A stretch of DNA of 64,000 bases from Cytobacillus purgationiresistens (GTDB lineage Bacteria > Bacillota > Bacilli > Bacillales > Cytobacillaceae), in the NCBI RefSeq assembly GCF_030813235.1, contig NZ_JAUSUB010000004.1:208734-272733 (forward strand). Reading direction: 5' to 3'. The notes below the pieces were generated by a model that worked only from the letters and a program-made list of their open reading frames with translations, searched no databases and was not told where the DNA came from. The position numbers and the translations under genes were made by a program. The first letter of the stretch is position 1. Every line of letters begins with the position of its first letter. Shown piece after piece: positions 29,008 to 39,641 of the stretch.

Positions 29008-29250
29008 GGCTTAGACAAACTGTTTTAAATGTTTAGAAAAAGAGTGGTAAGGGATGTTCCAAAGCTTCCCCCTCGCTTTCTGCGAGGCGAGCGGACGCTT
29101 CACCGAATCCACTGAAGTTTGCTTGTTTTTACTTTTGTCGACACTCTGAACTTTCATATGAAAGGGTCCATTTGTTTCATTAATCTTTTTGTCTTGAGGC
29201 AACTGATGGAATAGTAGCTAAAGCGCCGCTGTATCATAATGGTTAAGCTT

Positions 29251-29970
29251 TTAAGCATCATTCTTTCGTTTTTCTTTTTCCGCCCGGTAAAATTCATGAA
29301 ACATTTTCATTAATGCACGCTTCTCAATTCTAGAAACATAACTTCTGGAAATGCCTAGTTCTTTTGCAATTTCCCGTTGTGTTTTTTCTTTTTTCAAGTC
29401 CAATCCAAAGCGACCAACAATGACCTCCTTTTCCCGATCATCTAATACATCAATGTATTCCCTTACTTTTTCTAGCTCCATATTCAATTGAATTGTATTG
29501 ATTACATCCTCTGATTCTGATTTTAATACGTCAATTAAAGAGATCTCGTTTCCTTCTTTGTCTTGGCCAATCGGATCATGAAGGGATACATCTTTTTTTG
29601 TCTTCTTTAACGCTCGGAGATGCATGAGAATTTCATTTTCGATACATCTGGCTGCATAAGTAGCAAGCTTCGTTCCTTTCCCCTCAGAATAGCTCTCAAT
29701 CGCTTTAATTAAACCGATTGTACCAATTGAAATTAAATCTTCCGCATCCTCACCTGTGTTTTCAAATTTCTTCACAATATGTGCGACTAACCGCAAATTA
29801 TGTTCAATGAGCATATTGCGGGCATGTGGATCTCCTTCAGTCATCTGCCGCAAATACTTTTTTTCATCCGCAGGTGATAAAGGCTGAGGAAAGGCATTAT
29901 TCTTCACGTATGAAACAAGGAAAACGATCTCCTTAACCAAAAATCCGAGTGCTGTAATAATTCCAGACAT
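29251..29970 (-). CDS. sigK: RNA polymerase sporulation sigma factor SigK, intact
   Basis: Late mother-cell sigma factor made as inactive pro-sigma-K. The pro-sequence [20 protein letters not shown] precedes Tyr21 ([12 protein letters not shown]), the processing point known from B. subtilis. Region 2 ([38 protein letters not shown]) and region 4 helix-turn-helix ([28 protein letters not shown]) are complete. The frame is uninterrupted over 239 codons, so there is no skin-type element splitting the gene. The start ATG 29970 has GGGGGTGG upstream. Confidence 0.97.
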   Translation of the reverse strand: MSGIITALGFLVKEIVFLVSYVKNNAFPQPLSPADEKKYLRQMTEGDPHARNMLIEHNLRLVAHIVKKFENTGEDAEDLISIGTIGLIKAIESYSEGKGTKLATYAARCIENEILMHLRALKKTKKDVSLHDPIGQDKEGNEISLIDVLKSESEDVINTIQLNMELEKVREYIDVLDDREKEVIVGRFGLDLKKEKTQREIAKELGISRSYVSRIEKRALMKMFHEFYRAEKEKRKNDA

Positions 29971-30175
29971 TTAGCCACCCCCGCTTGATAGGACTTTCGC
30001 TTATAAAACATTTCTATGTAAACGGGGAGTTGTTTTTGTCTGTCCACATGATTTATTTTTGCAAACAAGCTTTTTCATCACAAATTATTCATATTTCTTT
30101 CGTTTATTGGACGGGGGAAATGATTTTCGGGTAATATAGTCGTATAAGTTGTTTACGGGAAGAGGGAAATAAAAA

Positions 30176-30340
30176 TTGACTGCAAACCGCATAATATTGG
30201 GATTTGTATTTTTCATTATTACTTTAATTACATTGGCTGAAATTGTTTTTAACGATTTTACTATCAAGCCTATTTTATTGTTCCTTGCCAGTTTGGTTAT
30301 TATTGCATTCTTATGGAAACGCGATGATAATAAAACATAA
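30176..30340 (+). CDS. Small two-helix membrane protein
   Basis: A 54-aa frame with two hydrophobic segments (ILGFVFFIITLITLAEIVF and PILLFLASLVIIAFLW) and a charged tail (KRDDNKT). The start is TTG 30176, preceded by AGAGGG at about 9 nt, and a strong terminator begins at the stop codon. I do not recognise a family. The plus orientation is opposite to sigK and to the small genes on its right. Confidence 0.6.
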   Translation: MTANRIILGFVFFIITLITLAEIVFNDFTIKPILLFLASLVIIAFLWKRDDNKT

Positions 30341-30375
30341 AAAGGATCAGCCCATAATAAACGGGCTGATCCTTT
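30341..30375. terminator. Strong bidirectional terminator
   Basis: A perfect 13-bp stem AAAGGATCAGCCC / GGGCTGATCCTTT immediately follows the stop of the 54-aa gene and lies 3 nt beyond the stop of the 25-aa frame on the minus strand. Confidence 0.85.
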
Positions 30376-30377
30376 CT

Positions 30378-30455
30378 CTATTCTACACTTACCTCAGCTA
30401 CAACAATACAACCAATCGCTGTGCAAACAATTAAACCCATCACAATTGCAAACAT
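30378..30455 (-). CDS. Possible 25-aa membrane peptide
   Basis: A minus-strand frame beginning MFAIVMGLIVCTAIGCIVVA, essentially one membrane helix. GGGAGTG is 5 nt upstream of ATG 30455. A terminator follows directly. Codon count is too low for statistics, so the call rests on ribosome binding site, hydrophobicity and terminator. Confidence 0.4.
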   Translation of the reverse strand: MFAIVMGLIVCTAIGCIVVAEVSVE

Positions 30456-30638
30456 CACGTTCACTCCCTAACCTGAGTATATGAAGGTGACTGTTTAGAT
30501 ACTGAGAGCTTAGGTCTCACGAGAAAGGAAAAATGGCCTTCCCACACTTCATTTCTTATGGGTTTCTTAATCATGAGCTCCGCGGTCAGCAGCTAGACAG
30601 TATATTCCTGCTGTCTCTTTTAGAATTTACCATATAAT

Positions 30639-30740
30639 TCAGGAAGATTCCGCGTGCAATTTCGAACGTTTTGTTAATTCGGATTTTTTCTTCTTCCTTT
30701 TTATGAATAATAATGAAAACAAAATGATATGAAGTGACAT
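30639..30740 (-). CDS. Possible 33-aa YrzI-like peptide
   Basis: The frame begins MSLHIILFSLLFIKRKKKK, a short hydrophobic segment followed by a run of basic residues, the same plan as the YrzI-family protein just upstream at 30863-31003 (MTLNILFITITVKKRKR). GAGGAGG lies 6 nt before ATG 30740. YrzI-type genes are often found in tandem, so this is plausibly a shortened paralogue. Confidence 0.5.
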   Translation of the reverse strand: MSLHIILFSLLFIKRKKKKSELTKRSKLHAESS

Positions 30741-30764
30741 CCTCATCCTCCTCACATAATCCCG

Positions 30765-30824
30765 TTAGGTGGTATCTTTCTCCACCCAGAAAAATAGCTG
30801 CCTACCTTGCATTAAATAAAACAT
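30765..30824 (-). CDS. Possible 19-aa peptide
   Basis: Minus-strand frame starting MFYLMQGRQLFF, with GGTGGAGGAG about 5 nt before ATG 30824. It sits between the 46-aa and 33-aa genes with the same orientation. Only the ribosome binding site supports it. Confidence 0.3.
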   Translation of the reverse strand: MFYLMQGRQLFFWVEKDTT

Positions 30825-30862
30825 AAATCTCCTCCACCTTTCTCTAGTTAATTTCTTTTAAA

Positions 30863-31003
30863 TTAAAACGGGTAATACATTTTGTATTGACGCTGTTTAT
30901 TTTCTTCAAGCATTTGGTATGCTTGCTCTTCACGAACTAGATCTTCAGTAGTTCTCTTTCTCTTTTTTACAGTAATAGTTATAAATAGTATATTCAATGT
31001 CAT
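30863..31003 (-). CDS. yrzI: YrzI family small protein
   Basis: A 46-aa protein starting MTLNILFITITVKKRKR and continuing with a charged helix (EDLVREEQAYQMLEENK) that ends in QYKMYYPF. This is the pattern of the Bac_small_yrzI family, which occurs only in spore-forming Bacilli and often as tandem genes; no function is known. ATG 31003 is preceded by GAGGAGGTG at about 7 nt. It lies downstream of the paired terminators at 31043-31119. Confidence 0.75.
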   Translation of the reverse strand: MTLNILFITITVKKRKRTTEDLVREEQAYQMLEENKQRQYKMYYPF

Positions 31004-31042
31004 TTGCAGCACCTCCTCATTTCCTCTCCATTTTTAGGCACG

Positions 31043-31119
31043 AAAAAGCCGCCAAGAGAACACACTCCTGCGGCTAAAAGGGCATAAAAAGCCGCAGGGA
31101 TACGGTTCCTCCCCACGGC
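31043..31119 (-). terminator. Two tandem terminators sharing complementary arms
   Basis: Reading the minus strand: hairpin 1 pairs GCCGTGGGGA (31110-31119) with TCCCTGCGGC (31091-31100), with two G-U pairs, and is followed by TTTTT. Hairpin 2 pairs AGCCGC (31070-31075) with GCGGCT (31048-31053), plus an inner AGGAG/CTCTT stem, and is followed by TTTTT. The 3' arm of hairpin 1 (CCTGCGGCT, 31090-31098) is also perfectly complementary over 9 bp to the 5' arm of hairpin 2 (31067-31075). The two terminators can therefore be replaced by one alternative hairpin. They lie between a 27-aa frame and yrzI. Confidence 0.7.
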
Positions 31120-31142
31120 ATGGATAGGCTATTTTTAAAAAA

Positions 31143-31226
31143 TTAAGCGATCCATTCCAGATTGGTCGAAATCGTAACATATTGAGTTTCATTTACTTTG
31201 TTTAATAAAATGCATGTTTCCATCAT
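31143..31226 (-). CDS. Possible 27-aa peptide upstream of yrzI
   Basis: The frame begins MMETCILLNKVNETQYVTIS and ends LEWIA. GGGAGG is 9 nt before ATG 31226, a strong site, whereas extending the frame to a start at 31367 has no such support. It has no membrane segment. It precedes the tandem terminators, so it could be a free-standing tiny gene or a leader peptide. I do not recognise it. Confidence 0.5.
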   Translation of the reverse strand: MMETCILLNKVNETQYVTISTNLEWIA

Positions 31227-31518
31227 TGTATTCGACCTCCCTTTTTTAGAATTATCACTTACATTGGTAAGTATATCCATAAGTTCGCAGTTTGTAAACC
31301 ACTTTTTTAAAAATATTTTAAAAAGGGTGAAAATACTGTGTAGAAAGTATTCTTTTTCCCTTCTCATATCCTTCTATTTTCTTACACAGCTATGGGAATT
31401 GCCCATCGTCACAAGCTAAGGCAAGCAGGCTATATTTTGCATCTCATATATATTCTCATGTATCCTTCTTTTAATCTGACTAAAAAGAGGCAGACCCAAA
31501 TGGTCAGCCTCCTTTGAT

Positions 31519-33580
<2,062 letters not shown>

Positions 33581-33604
33581 TAGACTCCCATCCTTTTTGG
33601 GTGA

Positions 33605-34306
33605 TTATTTGTTTTTAATTCCTGCAACAATTTTCATCACAAGATTCGCTGAATGAAGGGCTGCTTTTTCAAGGAATTGATCAAACGATACATTCGATTC
33701 TTTTCCAGCGATATCAGATAAAGAGCGAATGATCACAAAAGGGGTTTTAAACTGATAAGCCACTTGTGCAATGGCTGCGGCTTCCATTTCTACCGCTTGC
33801 AAATCAGTAAATTTATCACGAATGGCATCCACTCTCACTGGATCGCTCATAAAAGAGTCACCCGTTGCAATCAACCCGCGCACTACTTGAATATCACTGA
33901 TTTCTCTTGCGCTCTTTTCTGCAATTTGAATAAGCTCCTCATCCGCAGTAAAAGCTGGCGGCTGCTGAGGCACTTGCCCATATTCATAACCAAATACAGT
34001 CGCATCTACATCATGATGTCTTACTTCTGTTGAGATTACCGCATCCCCAACATTTAATATCGGATTGAATCCTCCTGCTGAGCCTGTGTTAATTACATAA
34101 TCAGGCTTGAACTTTTCCAACAGAATAGTTGTGGACATGGCAGCACTCACTTTACCAATCCCCGATCGCAAAAGGATAACTTCTGCTCCGTCCATCGTTC
34201 CAGTTGTAAATTCACATCCGGCAATTATTTCTTGCTTCTTGCCGTCTATATGATCACGTAGTAAAGTAACTTCTTCTTCCATTGCTCCGATAATTGCGAT
34301 TTTCAT
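33605..34306 (-). CDS. mtnN: 5'-methylthioadenosine/S-adenosylhomocysteine nucleosidase
   Basis: Cleaves adenine from S-adenosylhomocysteine and methylthioadenosine, feeding the recycling of homocysteine. It starts [20 protein letters not shown], with Glu of the EEE region as catalytic base; the C-terminal SLSDIAG contains the catalytic Asp, and [12 protein letters not shown] the substrate Met-Glu motif. I choose ATG 34306 (233 aa); an upstream GTG or ATG at 34354 would overlap yrrT. It lies 20 nt after yrrT. Confidence 0.96.
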   Translation of the reverse strand: MKIAIIGAMEEEVTLLRDHIDGKKQEIIAGCEFTTGTMDGAEVILLRSGIGKVSAAMSTTILLEKFKPDYVINTGSAGGFNPILNVGDAVISTEVRHHDVDATVFGYEYGQVPQQPPAFTADEELIQIAEKSAREISDIQVVRGLIATGDSFMSDPVRVDAIRDKFTDLQAVEMEAAAIAQVAYQFKTPFVIIRSLSDIAGKESNVSFDQFLEKAALHSANLVMKIVAGIKNK

Positions 34307-34326
34307 AAACGAATTAACCTCTTTCT

Positions 34327-34965
34327 TTAGCCCTTCACACCGTCCATTATCCAAACGAAATCATTGCAGCGATTAAATGTTACAGAAAAACCATTCTTCT
34401 GCATCATCTCACTTAAAACAGGGATCGTTGTATAGTATTCTCGCTGTAAGTCTTCTGCTAGATTCGAGTAACCTTTTTCCTGTGCGTCAGCTATTGCTTT
34501 ATTATAGGCTTCAACTGTTTCATACATAGTATCCGCAAACACTATTTTACCACCTGTAGTAAGTAGTTTTCCATAATGTTCGATCGCTTCAGCCTTTTCT
34601 TTATCAGTAAGATGATGGAAGGCATATGAGCTAACAATTGTTTCTACTTGATGATCAAGTTTAAAGTGCATAAAATCACCATCAATAATATCTGCTTTCC
34701 CTTGTAATTTCTTGATGGCAATCTCTCTCATAGATGAGGAAGGCTCCACACCAGTTACAGACAAACCGCGATTGATAAGCTTTGCAGTGAGGTTACCTGT
34801 ACCAGGACCGAATTCAAGAACATTTCCATTGGCACGATCAGCCACCTCTTGTAATAATTTATCATAAAACAAAAACACATCTTTATATTCTTCATCATGA
34901 CCCGTCACCGTGTCATCATAAGTTTTTGCCCACTCTTCAAATAATTCAATAAATTCATTCCCCAC
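34327..34965 (-). CDS. yrrT: SAM-dependent methyltransferase YrrT
   Basis: Class I methyltransferase, first gene of the yrrT-mtnN-mccA-mccB operon. SAM motif [15 protein letters not shown] at residues of about 47-61, then [14 protein letters not shown]. Substrate unproven; context suggests a link to SAM recycling. The start is GTG 34965 with AGGAGG about 9 nt upstream. In B. subtilis this operon is repressed by CymR, whose gene is at 55750 here. An ATAGGAATTATAA stretch about 50 nt upstream resembles part of CymR-type sites, but I cannot assign it firmly. Confidence 0.88.
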   Translation of the reverse strand: MGNEFIELFEEWAKTYDDTVTGHDEEYKDVFLFYDKLLQEVADRANGNVLEFGPGTGNLTAKLINRGLSVTGVEPSSSMREIAIKKLQGKADIIDGDFMHFKLDHQVETIVSSYAFHHLTDKEKAEAIEHYGKLLTTGGKIVFADTMYETVEAYNKAIADAQEKGYSNLAEDLQREYYTTIPVLSEMMQKNGFSVTFNRCNDFVWIMDGVKG

Positions 34966-35249
34966 TGTTCAATACCTCCTGATAGGTAAAAATCATAACT
35001 TATAATTCCTATGAGTATACTATGATTTATGATAAAACATGTTCCCAATTTACCATAGCCACCCAAAAGTTTCAAGAAAAAGAAAGGCTGAATTTTTTCA
35101 TAATAAGGCACAGGGATGGGCATCTGAAAATGAATCATTTCCGTGTTATGATAATGTGCTAATACACTTTGCAAGCTCCGTCATTGTCAATCAAACACTT
35201 TCCGATTAAACTGAAGATGAGAAGAAAGATGAAAGGAACGACTGATCAA

Positions 35250-35456
35250 ATGAATATTCACTTCGATATAATTGAAGATAAGGTAGAATTTTTTGAGGCG
35301 ACCGATCTTAAAACACTTGAGAAAAAAATCAATGATCAAATTGAAATGAACAAATCGATTCTCTTAACGGTACATAATGTATCGCATCAAATGCATGTTG
35401 ATGAGAATAGGCGCATCTTTTATACTGCAGTTGTTCATTTTAAAGCAAAAAAATAA
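35250..35456 (+). CDS. yrzA: YrzA family protein (DUF2536)
   Basis: Small 68-aa protein opening MNIHFDIIEDKVEFFEATDL, then a helical LEKKINDQIEMNKSI and VHNVSHQMHVDENRR, very similar in layout to B. subtilis YrzA next to yrrS. The start is uncertain: ATG 35250 gives the family length but its AAGGA is 12 nt away; ATG 35229 is the alternative. Function unknown. Confidence 0.78.
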   Translation: MNIHFDIIEDKVEFFEATDLKTLEKKINDQIEMNKSILLTVHNVSHQMHVDENRRIFYTAVVHFKAKK

Positions 35457-35479
35457 AGGGGTGAATCATTCACCCCTTT
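35455..35479. terminator. Bidirectional terminator, yrzA / yrrS
   Basis: AAAGGGGTGAA and TTCACCCCTTT pair around TCA between convergent genes, with T-runs on both sides. Confidence 0.9.
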
Positions 35480-35485
35480 TACTGT

Positions 35486-36133
35486 TTATAAACTGCTTAA
35501 CTCTTCGACCTTAGTAGGCTTCCACCCTTGGCCATCCACCCATTCTATATAGACTCGGTACATTTGCTCCTTGCCTGGAGAAAACACCGTGCCAATTGAG
35601 CGATTAGGTCCATTATTGCCTAAAAAATTCACTGTCATTGAAGATTTATCTAAACCTGTTGCATGCGTAATTGCATTTAACATCTCATCCCAATCAACAG
35701 AGTTTGAATCATAAACTGCTGTAGGGTGCTCGCCTGTTTGCGTCGTCCCTACAGGCTCCCATGCTGGGTTTTCAATCGTTCTGATGACATTGCTGTCGCT
35801 TCCGCCTTCAGTGACAATTTCTTCGTCATCGATATTGCCCTCATCTTTGGACTCATCAGTTGTTTCACTGTCATCCTTCTCTTCTTCCTCGTTGTTCTTC
35901 GTTTCTTCTTCCTCTACTGGTTGCTTCTCCTCATTAGTACCCTTTTGCTCTTCGTTTTTTTCTACTCCATTTTTACTGCCTGCCTCATTATCATTTCCAC
36001 CCGAAAAAATGATGACAGACACCACTATGATTAATAAAATTACAAGGCCGATTAAACCATTTAAAACAATATTCGTTTTCTTTCTTTTGGCACGCTTATC
36101 ATATCTTGATGACTGATTATATTTGTCTTTCAA
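35486..36133 (-). CDS. yrrS: YrrS family protein (DUF1510)
   Basis: Membrane-anchored protein of 215 aa: basic N-terminus, one helix (IVLNGLIGLVILLIIVVSVIIFSG), a long Glu/Lys/Asp-rich linker (about residues 50-110) and a C-terminal globular DUF1510 domain ending YIEWVDGQGWKPTKVEEL. In B. subtilis yrrS is co-transcribed with pbpI under sporulation control; its function is not defined. It lies 133 nt after pbpI. Confidence 0.9.
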   Translation of the reverse strand: MKDKYNQSSRYDKRAKRKKTNIVLNGLIGLVILLIIVVSVIIFSGGNDNEAGSKNGVEKNEEQKGTNEEKQPVEEEETKNNEEEEKDDSETTDESKDEGNIDDEEIVTEGGSDSNVIRTIENPAWEPVGTTQTGEHPTAVYDSNSVDWDEMLNAITHATGLDKSSMTVNFLGNNGPNRSIGTVFSPGKEQMYRVYIEWVDGQGWKPTKVEELSSL

Positions 36134-36266
36134 AGGATTCTCCTCCTTCTCTTTTTGCTAAAGCATAAACCTGAATAGATAAATAGCTGTCCACATTTTA
36201 ACATGACTTTTAAAAAACATGAAGGAATTACCCATAGAATGTGACGGGAATTCCTCCATTAAAGTT

Positions 36267-38033
36267 TCAATTTCCTTCACGTGATTGATCATACTCATAT
36301 AATTGAGTCACCATGTCTGCAAATAAAGCCGTTGTACTTGGATCACTTTGCTCCAATGCATCCAGCCTGACTGTTACAAGAGCGTACTTTGGATTTTTAT
36401 AAGGAAAATAGCCTGCAAACCATTTATTCTCTATAGCTTCACCATCCTTCTCTTTACCCGTCTCTCCGGTACCTGACTTTCCTGCAACCTCATAGGGTAA
36501 CTCACTGAGAGCTCTTCCAGTACCCTTTTCATTTACAACAACCTCACGCAGGAGCTTTTGCATACTCATTGCTGTATACGGCTTAATATGACTACCCTCT
36601 AGCGGCTTTTCTTTAAACTGCAGCAAGGATGTATGATTTTTATATTCAACCACTGAAGCTGTGCGGACCATTTTTTTCTCTCCCCCTCTTGCAATTGTCG
36701 CCATCATATTCGTAATGGCTAATGGCGTCCCCCGCACCTCATATTGACCGATTCCTGTCATGGCAACAAAGTTGGCATCTTTACTCGCAGCATCATCTAA
36801 AAATACACGCCCGCCATCTTCATCCTGTATTTGTATAAAATCCTCAAAATGATAGATGTCGCCTTTCCATCCAACTGAACCAATTAAAGACAGCTTTTCT
36901 GCATAATCCTCTAAAATATTCGGATCAATCTCCATAAGCTCCTTTGCTAAAGTGCCGAAAGTATTGTTGCAGCTCAGAGCAAAGCTATTATTAAAATTTT
37001 GCATGCCATGATCATACTTATCATCAGGCTGACCATTGATTTTTTGACTGCAATTGAATAATCGGGATGGGTCTGTTAGTTCATAATCAACGGCCGCGGC
37101 TGCAACAACAGTTTTGAAGATCGAGCCCATTATTTGCTGCTTTACCATAAGATTCGTAGTTCCCTCATCAGCAAAAGGATTATCTTTATTCATAGAAGGA
37201 CGAGAGACCATCGCCAACACGGAATTCGTTTCTATATCCATTAATACGAGCCCGCCTTTATTAATCTTATGCTCATCCATCAGCTTCTCTGCCATTCTTT
37301 GTAAATCATAGTCCAAAGTTGTTTTAATATTCACTGGATAAAACGGATTCGCCGGATCCACGTACTTCACATTTATACCGAATAATGGCCCGCCTTTGGC
37401 ATCTACATGATAGACAAGCTTTGATTTCCCTTCTGGTAAAAGAAATTCATCAAAGCCTTTCTCCATCCCAGTCACTCCGAGCATCGCCTCATTGGGCAGT
37501 TCTTTATCCGGATAACGGCTCTTTAACTTTCCATCCATACTTGTAATTCCTAAAAGCTGTTCTGCTGGTCTATTTAGAAGGCTGTATTTCTTCTCTACCG
37601 CGAAAACTCCTGGTATCTGCAAGTCATTGATCTTTTTCAGCTGCTCATCGGTTAACTCCAAGGGTTTAGGCGTCCCGAATGCAATGGGTTCCTTTGCTGT
37701 CTCTACCGCTGCTCGCAAGGCATACTCTGAAGCCCCAGTTATCTCAGAAACAGATTTGATATCCCAATCCATTTGAGAGAGAAACGGGAACAAGATCAAC
37801 ACAGGCTTATATTCTTCGGTCAATGGATTGCCATTGCGATCAAGAAAACTCCCTCTACCTGAGTCTATCACCATTTCTTGCGATCTTTGCTGTACACTCG
37901 CTTCAAGTAAATTGATATTTCTGGTTGTAAAGTGCTCAGTATCTGTAAGCTGCAGCTGCACAAGTCTACCCATTAATACGATTAGAACAGATACAAAAAT
38001 AGCTAAAATTATGATTGCTCTTTTTCTCCACAT
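36267..38033 (-). CDS. pbpI: Class B penicillin-binding protein PbpI (PBP4b)
   Basis: Membrane-anchored D,D-transpeptidase. An N-terminal helix (AIIILAIFVSVLIVLMG) precedes the dimerisation domain and the transpeptidase with SxxK as SIFK, SxN as SCN and KTG as KSGTG, all catalytic motifs intact. In B. subtilis it is sporulation-associated and located with yrrS as here. Start ATG 38033 (MWRKRAIIIL) has GAGGTG 6 nt upstream, giving 588 aa. An in-frame TTG at 38078 lies inside the preceding hairpin and lacks a ribosome binding site. The site itself is in the 3' arm of that hairpin (38041-38065). Confidence 0.93.
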   Translation of the reverse strand: MWRKRAIIILAIFVSVLIVLMGRLVQLQLTDTEHFTTRNINLLEASVQQRSQEMVIDSGRGSFLDRNGNPLTEEYKPVLILFPFLSQMDWDIKSVSEITGASEYALRAAVETAKEPIAFGTPKPLELTDEQLKKINDLQIPGVFAVEKKYSLLNRPAEQLLGITSMDGKLKSRYPDKELPNEAMLGVTGMEKGFDEFLLPEGKSKLVYHVDAKGGPLFGINVKYVDPANPFYPVNIKTTLDYDLQRMAEKLMDEHKINKGGLVLMDIETNSVLAMVSRPSMNKDNPFADEGTTNLMVKQQIMGSIFKTVVAAAAVDYELTDPSRLFNCSQKINGQPDDKYDHGMQNFNNSFALSCNNTFGTLAKELMEIDPNILEDYAEKLSLIGSVGWKGDIYHFEDFIQIQDEDGGRVFLDDAASKDANFVAMTGIGQYEVRGTPLAITNMMATIARGGEKKMVRTASVVEYKNHTSLLQFKEKPLEGSHIKPYTAMSMQKLLREVVVNEKGTGRALSELPYEVAGKSGTGETGKEKDGEAIENKWFAGYFPYKNPKYALVTVRLDALEQSDPSTTALFADMVTQLYEYDQSREGN

Positions 38034-38040
38034 AAAAAAC

Positions 38041-38065
38041 ACCTCGTCAAAAGCTTTGACGAGGT
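38041..38065 (-). terminator. Hairpin overlapping the pbpI ribosome binding site; greA terminator
   Basis: ACCTCGTCAAA and TTTGACGAGGT form a perfect 11-bp stem with a 3-nt loop. On the minus strand it is followed by GTTTTTT and then the pbpI ATG. It looks like the greA terminator, yet its 3' arm contains the GAGGTG used by pbpI. Confidence 0.8.
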
Positions 38066-38112
38066 TTAGACTTTTCAAACAATAAGAATCGTTTACTTGA
38101 AAAAATAATAGC

Positions 38113-38589
38113 TTATTTAATGGTTACGATGCGGACATTCATTTCGCCGCCAGGTGTTTGTACAGTTACTTCATCATCGATTTTTTTGCCAATTAAGCTT
38201 TTTGCAATTGGAGAATCATTAGAGATTTTCCCTTCAAACGGATCCGCTTCCGCGCTTCCGACAATTGTATATGTTTCTTCTTCTCCATCAGGAAGCTCCA
38301 CAAATGTAACTGAGCGGCCTAATGAGACTGAATCTCCGCTAATATCATCTTCAGCAATAATTTTTGCATTGCGGATCATGTTTTCAAGAGTGGTAATTCT
38401 ACCTTCAACAAATGCTTGTTCTTCCTTAGCAGAATCGTATTCTGAGTTCTCGGATAAATCACCGAAACTGCGGGCAATTTTAATACGTTCAACAACTTCT
38501 TTTCTTTTTACTGTTTTTAAGTTTTCTAATTCTTGCTCAAGCTTCTCTTTCCCAGCTTGTGTCATTGGGAATACTTTTTCGATAGCCAA
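38113..38589 (-). CDS. greA: Transcription elongation factor GreA
   Basis: Rescues backtracked RNA polymerase by stimulating transcript cleavage. The N-terminal coiled coil ([48 protein letters not shown]) carries the acidic tip DLSENSEY, and the C-terminal domain ends [26 protein letters not shown]. The start is TTG 38589, after GAAGGAG with 8-nt spacing; 158 aa. Upstream in-frame starts would add an extension not seen in the family. Confidence 0.96.
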   Translation of the reverse strand: MAIEKVFPMTQAGKEKLEQELENLKTVKRKEVVERIKIARSFGDLSENSEYDSAKEEQAFVEGRITTLENMIRNAKIIAEDDISGDSVSLGRSVTFVELPDGEEETYTIVGSAEADPFEGKISNDSPIAKSLIGKKIDDEVTVQTPGGEMNVRIVTIK

Positions 38590-38746
38590 AACCTTCACTC
38601 CTTCAATTTCATTCGCCCCGAGTATTTGGGCAATATTTATGTATTTTACATTCATAATGAATGCATTTGAGCGCGTCCTTTTATTGAAGGGCGCGCATTT
38701 TTTCATTGCTCATTTTATTGCCTTTACCATTTTCTATGCTATTGTT

Positions 38747-39382
38747 TCACAAAAAAGACTTTTGTTCAAGAATTGTTTGAATTTTTGTTACCATTAAATC
38801 GATCGCCACATGATTGTGACCGCCTTCAGGAATAATGATATCAGCATACCTTTTTGTTGGCTCAATAAATTGATTATGCATCGGACGAACAACATTCACA
38901 TATTGATCGATGACTGTATCCATAGTCCTGCCCCGTTCCTTAATATCTCTGAACAAACGGCGAATAATACGAAGATCTGCATCTGTATCAACAAATAACT
39001 TCATATCCATCAGATTGCGGAGACGCTCATCCTCCAGAACTAAAATACCTTCAATAATAATAACGTCCTTTGGCTCTACAACAATCACTTCATCAGCCCG
39101 TGTATGCATAGAGTAATTATACACAGGTTTTTCAATCGTTTGATATCTTGTCAACGCTTCAATATGTTCAATCAGCAAGTCATTGTCAAATGCGAGCGGG
39201 TGATCATAATTTGTCTTCAGTCTTTCCTCAAAAGGAAGGTGAGATTGATCTTTATAATAATAATCCTGCTCAATCATCAGAATAGAGTGACCTTTAAACT
39301 GTTCATATATAGATCTTGTCACGCTTGTCTTACCAGATCCTGAACCGCCAGACACTCCAATAACAATTGGTTTTTGACTCAT
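38747..39382 (-). CDS. udk: Uridine kinase Udk
   Basis: Phosphorylates uridine and cytidine in pyrimidine salvage. P-loop [13 protein letters not shown], substrate region [29 protein letters not shown], and lid [17 protein letters not shown]. Start ATG 39382 (MSQKPIVIG) with AGGAG about 10 nt upstream; 211 aa. It lies upstream of greA, as in B. subtilis. Confidence 0.96.
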   Translation of the reverse strand: MSQKPIVIGVSGGSGSGKTSVTRSIYEQFKGHSILMIEQDYYYKDQSHLPFEERLKTNYDHPLAFDNDLLIEHIEALTRYQTIEKPVYNYSMHTRADEVIVVEPKDVIIIEGILVLEDERLRNLMDMKLFVDTDADLRIIRRLFRDIKERGRTMDTVIDQYVNVVRPMHNQFIEPTKRYADIIIPEGGHNHVAIDLMVTKIQTILEQKSFL

Positions 39383-39641
39383 TTTCATCATACTCCTCAC
39401 TTTTACATATCTATTTGCACGTTTGTTTCATCCTGCTAAAAAAGAATTCGCATCCAATTAATGGATACGCGCAGGCTCATTTGTCGACAATAGAAAGAAG
39501 GATAGATGAACCAATTGGATATTACTGATGTCCAATATACACCTTTTTGCTATGATTGCCAAACATCTGCTCTTTATACAATCGAACAAAAACGAAATAG
39601 GTGTACAGTATCCTCGTTGGACGAGTTGATTCCACTTCATC

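Noticed and set aside
29011..29202. 63-aa minus-strand gene downstream of sigK
   Set aside because: No ribosome binding site, and it spans the GC-richer block and palindrome; composition looks non-coding.
30456..30600. 37-codon minus-strand frame starting MIKKPIRNE
   Set aside because: GGAGCTC is only 3 nt from its ATG and no similarity is recognised; too weak to list.
31143..31367. 74-aa version of the frame upstream of yrzI
   Set aside because: The strong GGGAGG site lies inside it, directly before ATG 31226, so only the 27-aa form is supported.
34966..35249. S-box (SAM) riboswitch in front of the yrrT operon
   Set aside because: The leader is short and shows none of the conserved S-box motifs; control by CymR is more likely.
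39458..39640. 60-aa minus-strand gene between udk and yrrM
   Set aside because: No ribosome binding site or recognisable family; Cys/Ile-rich chance frame.
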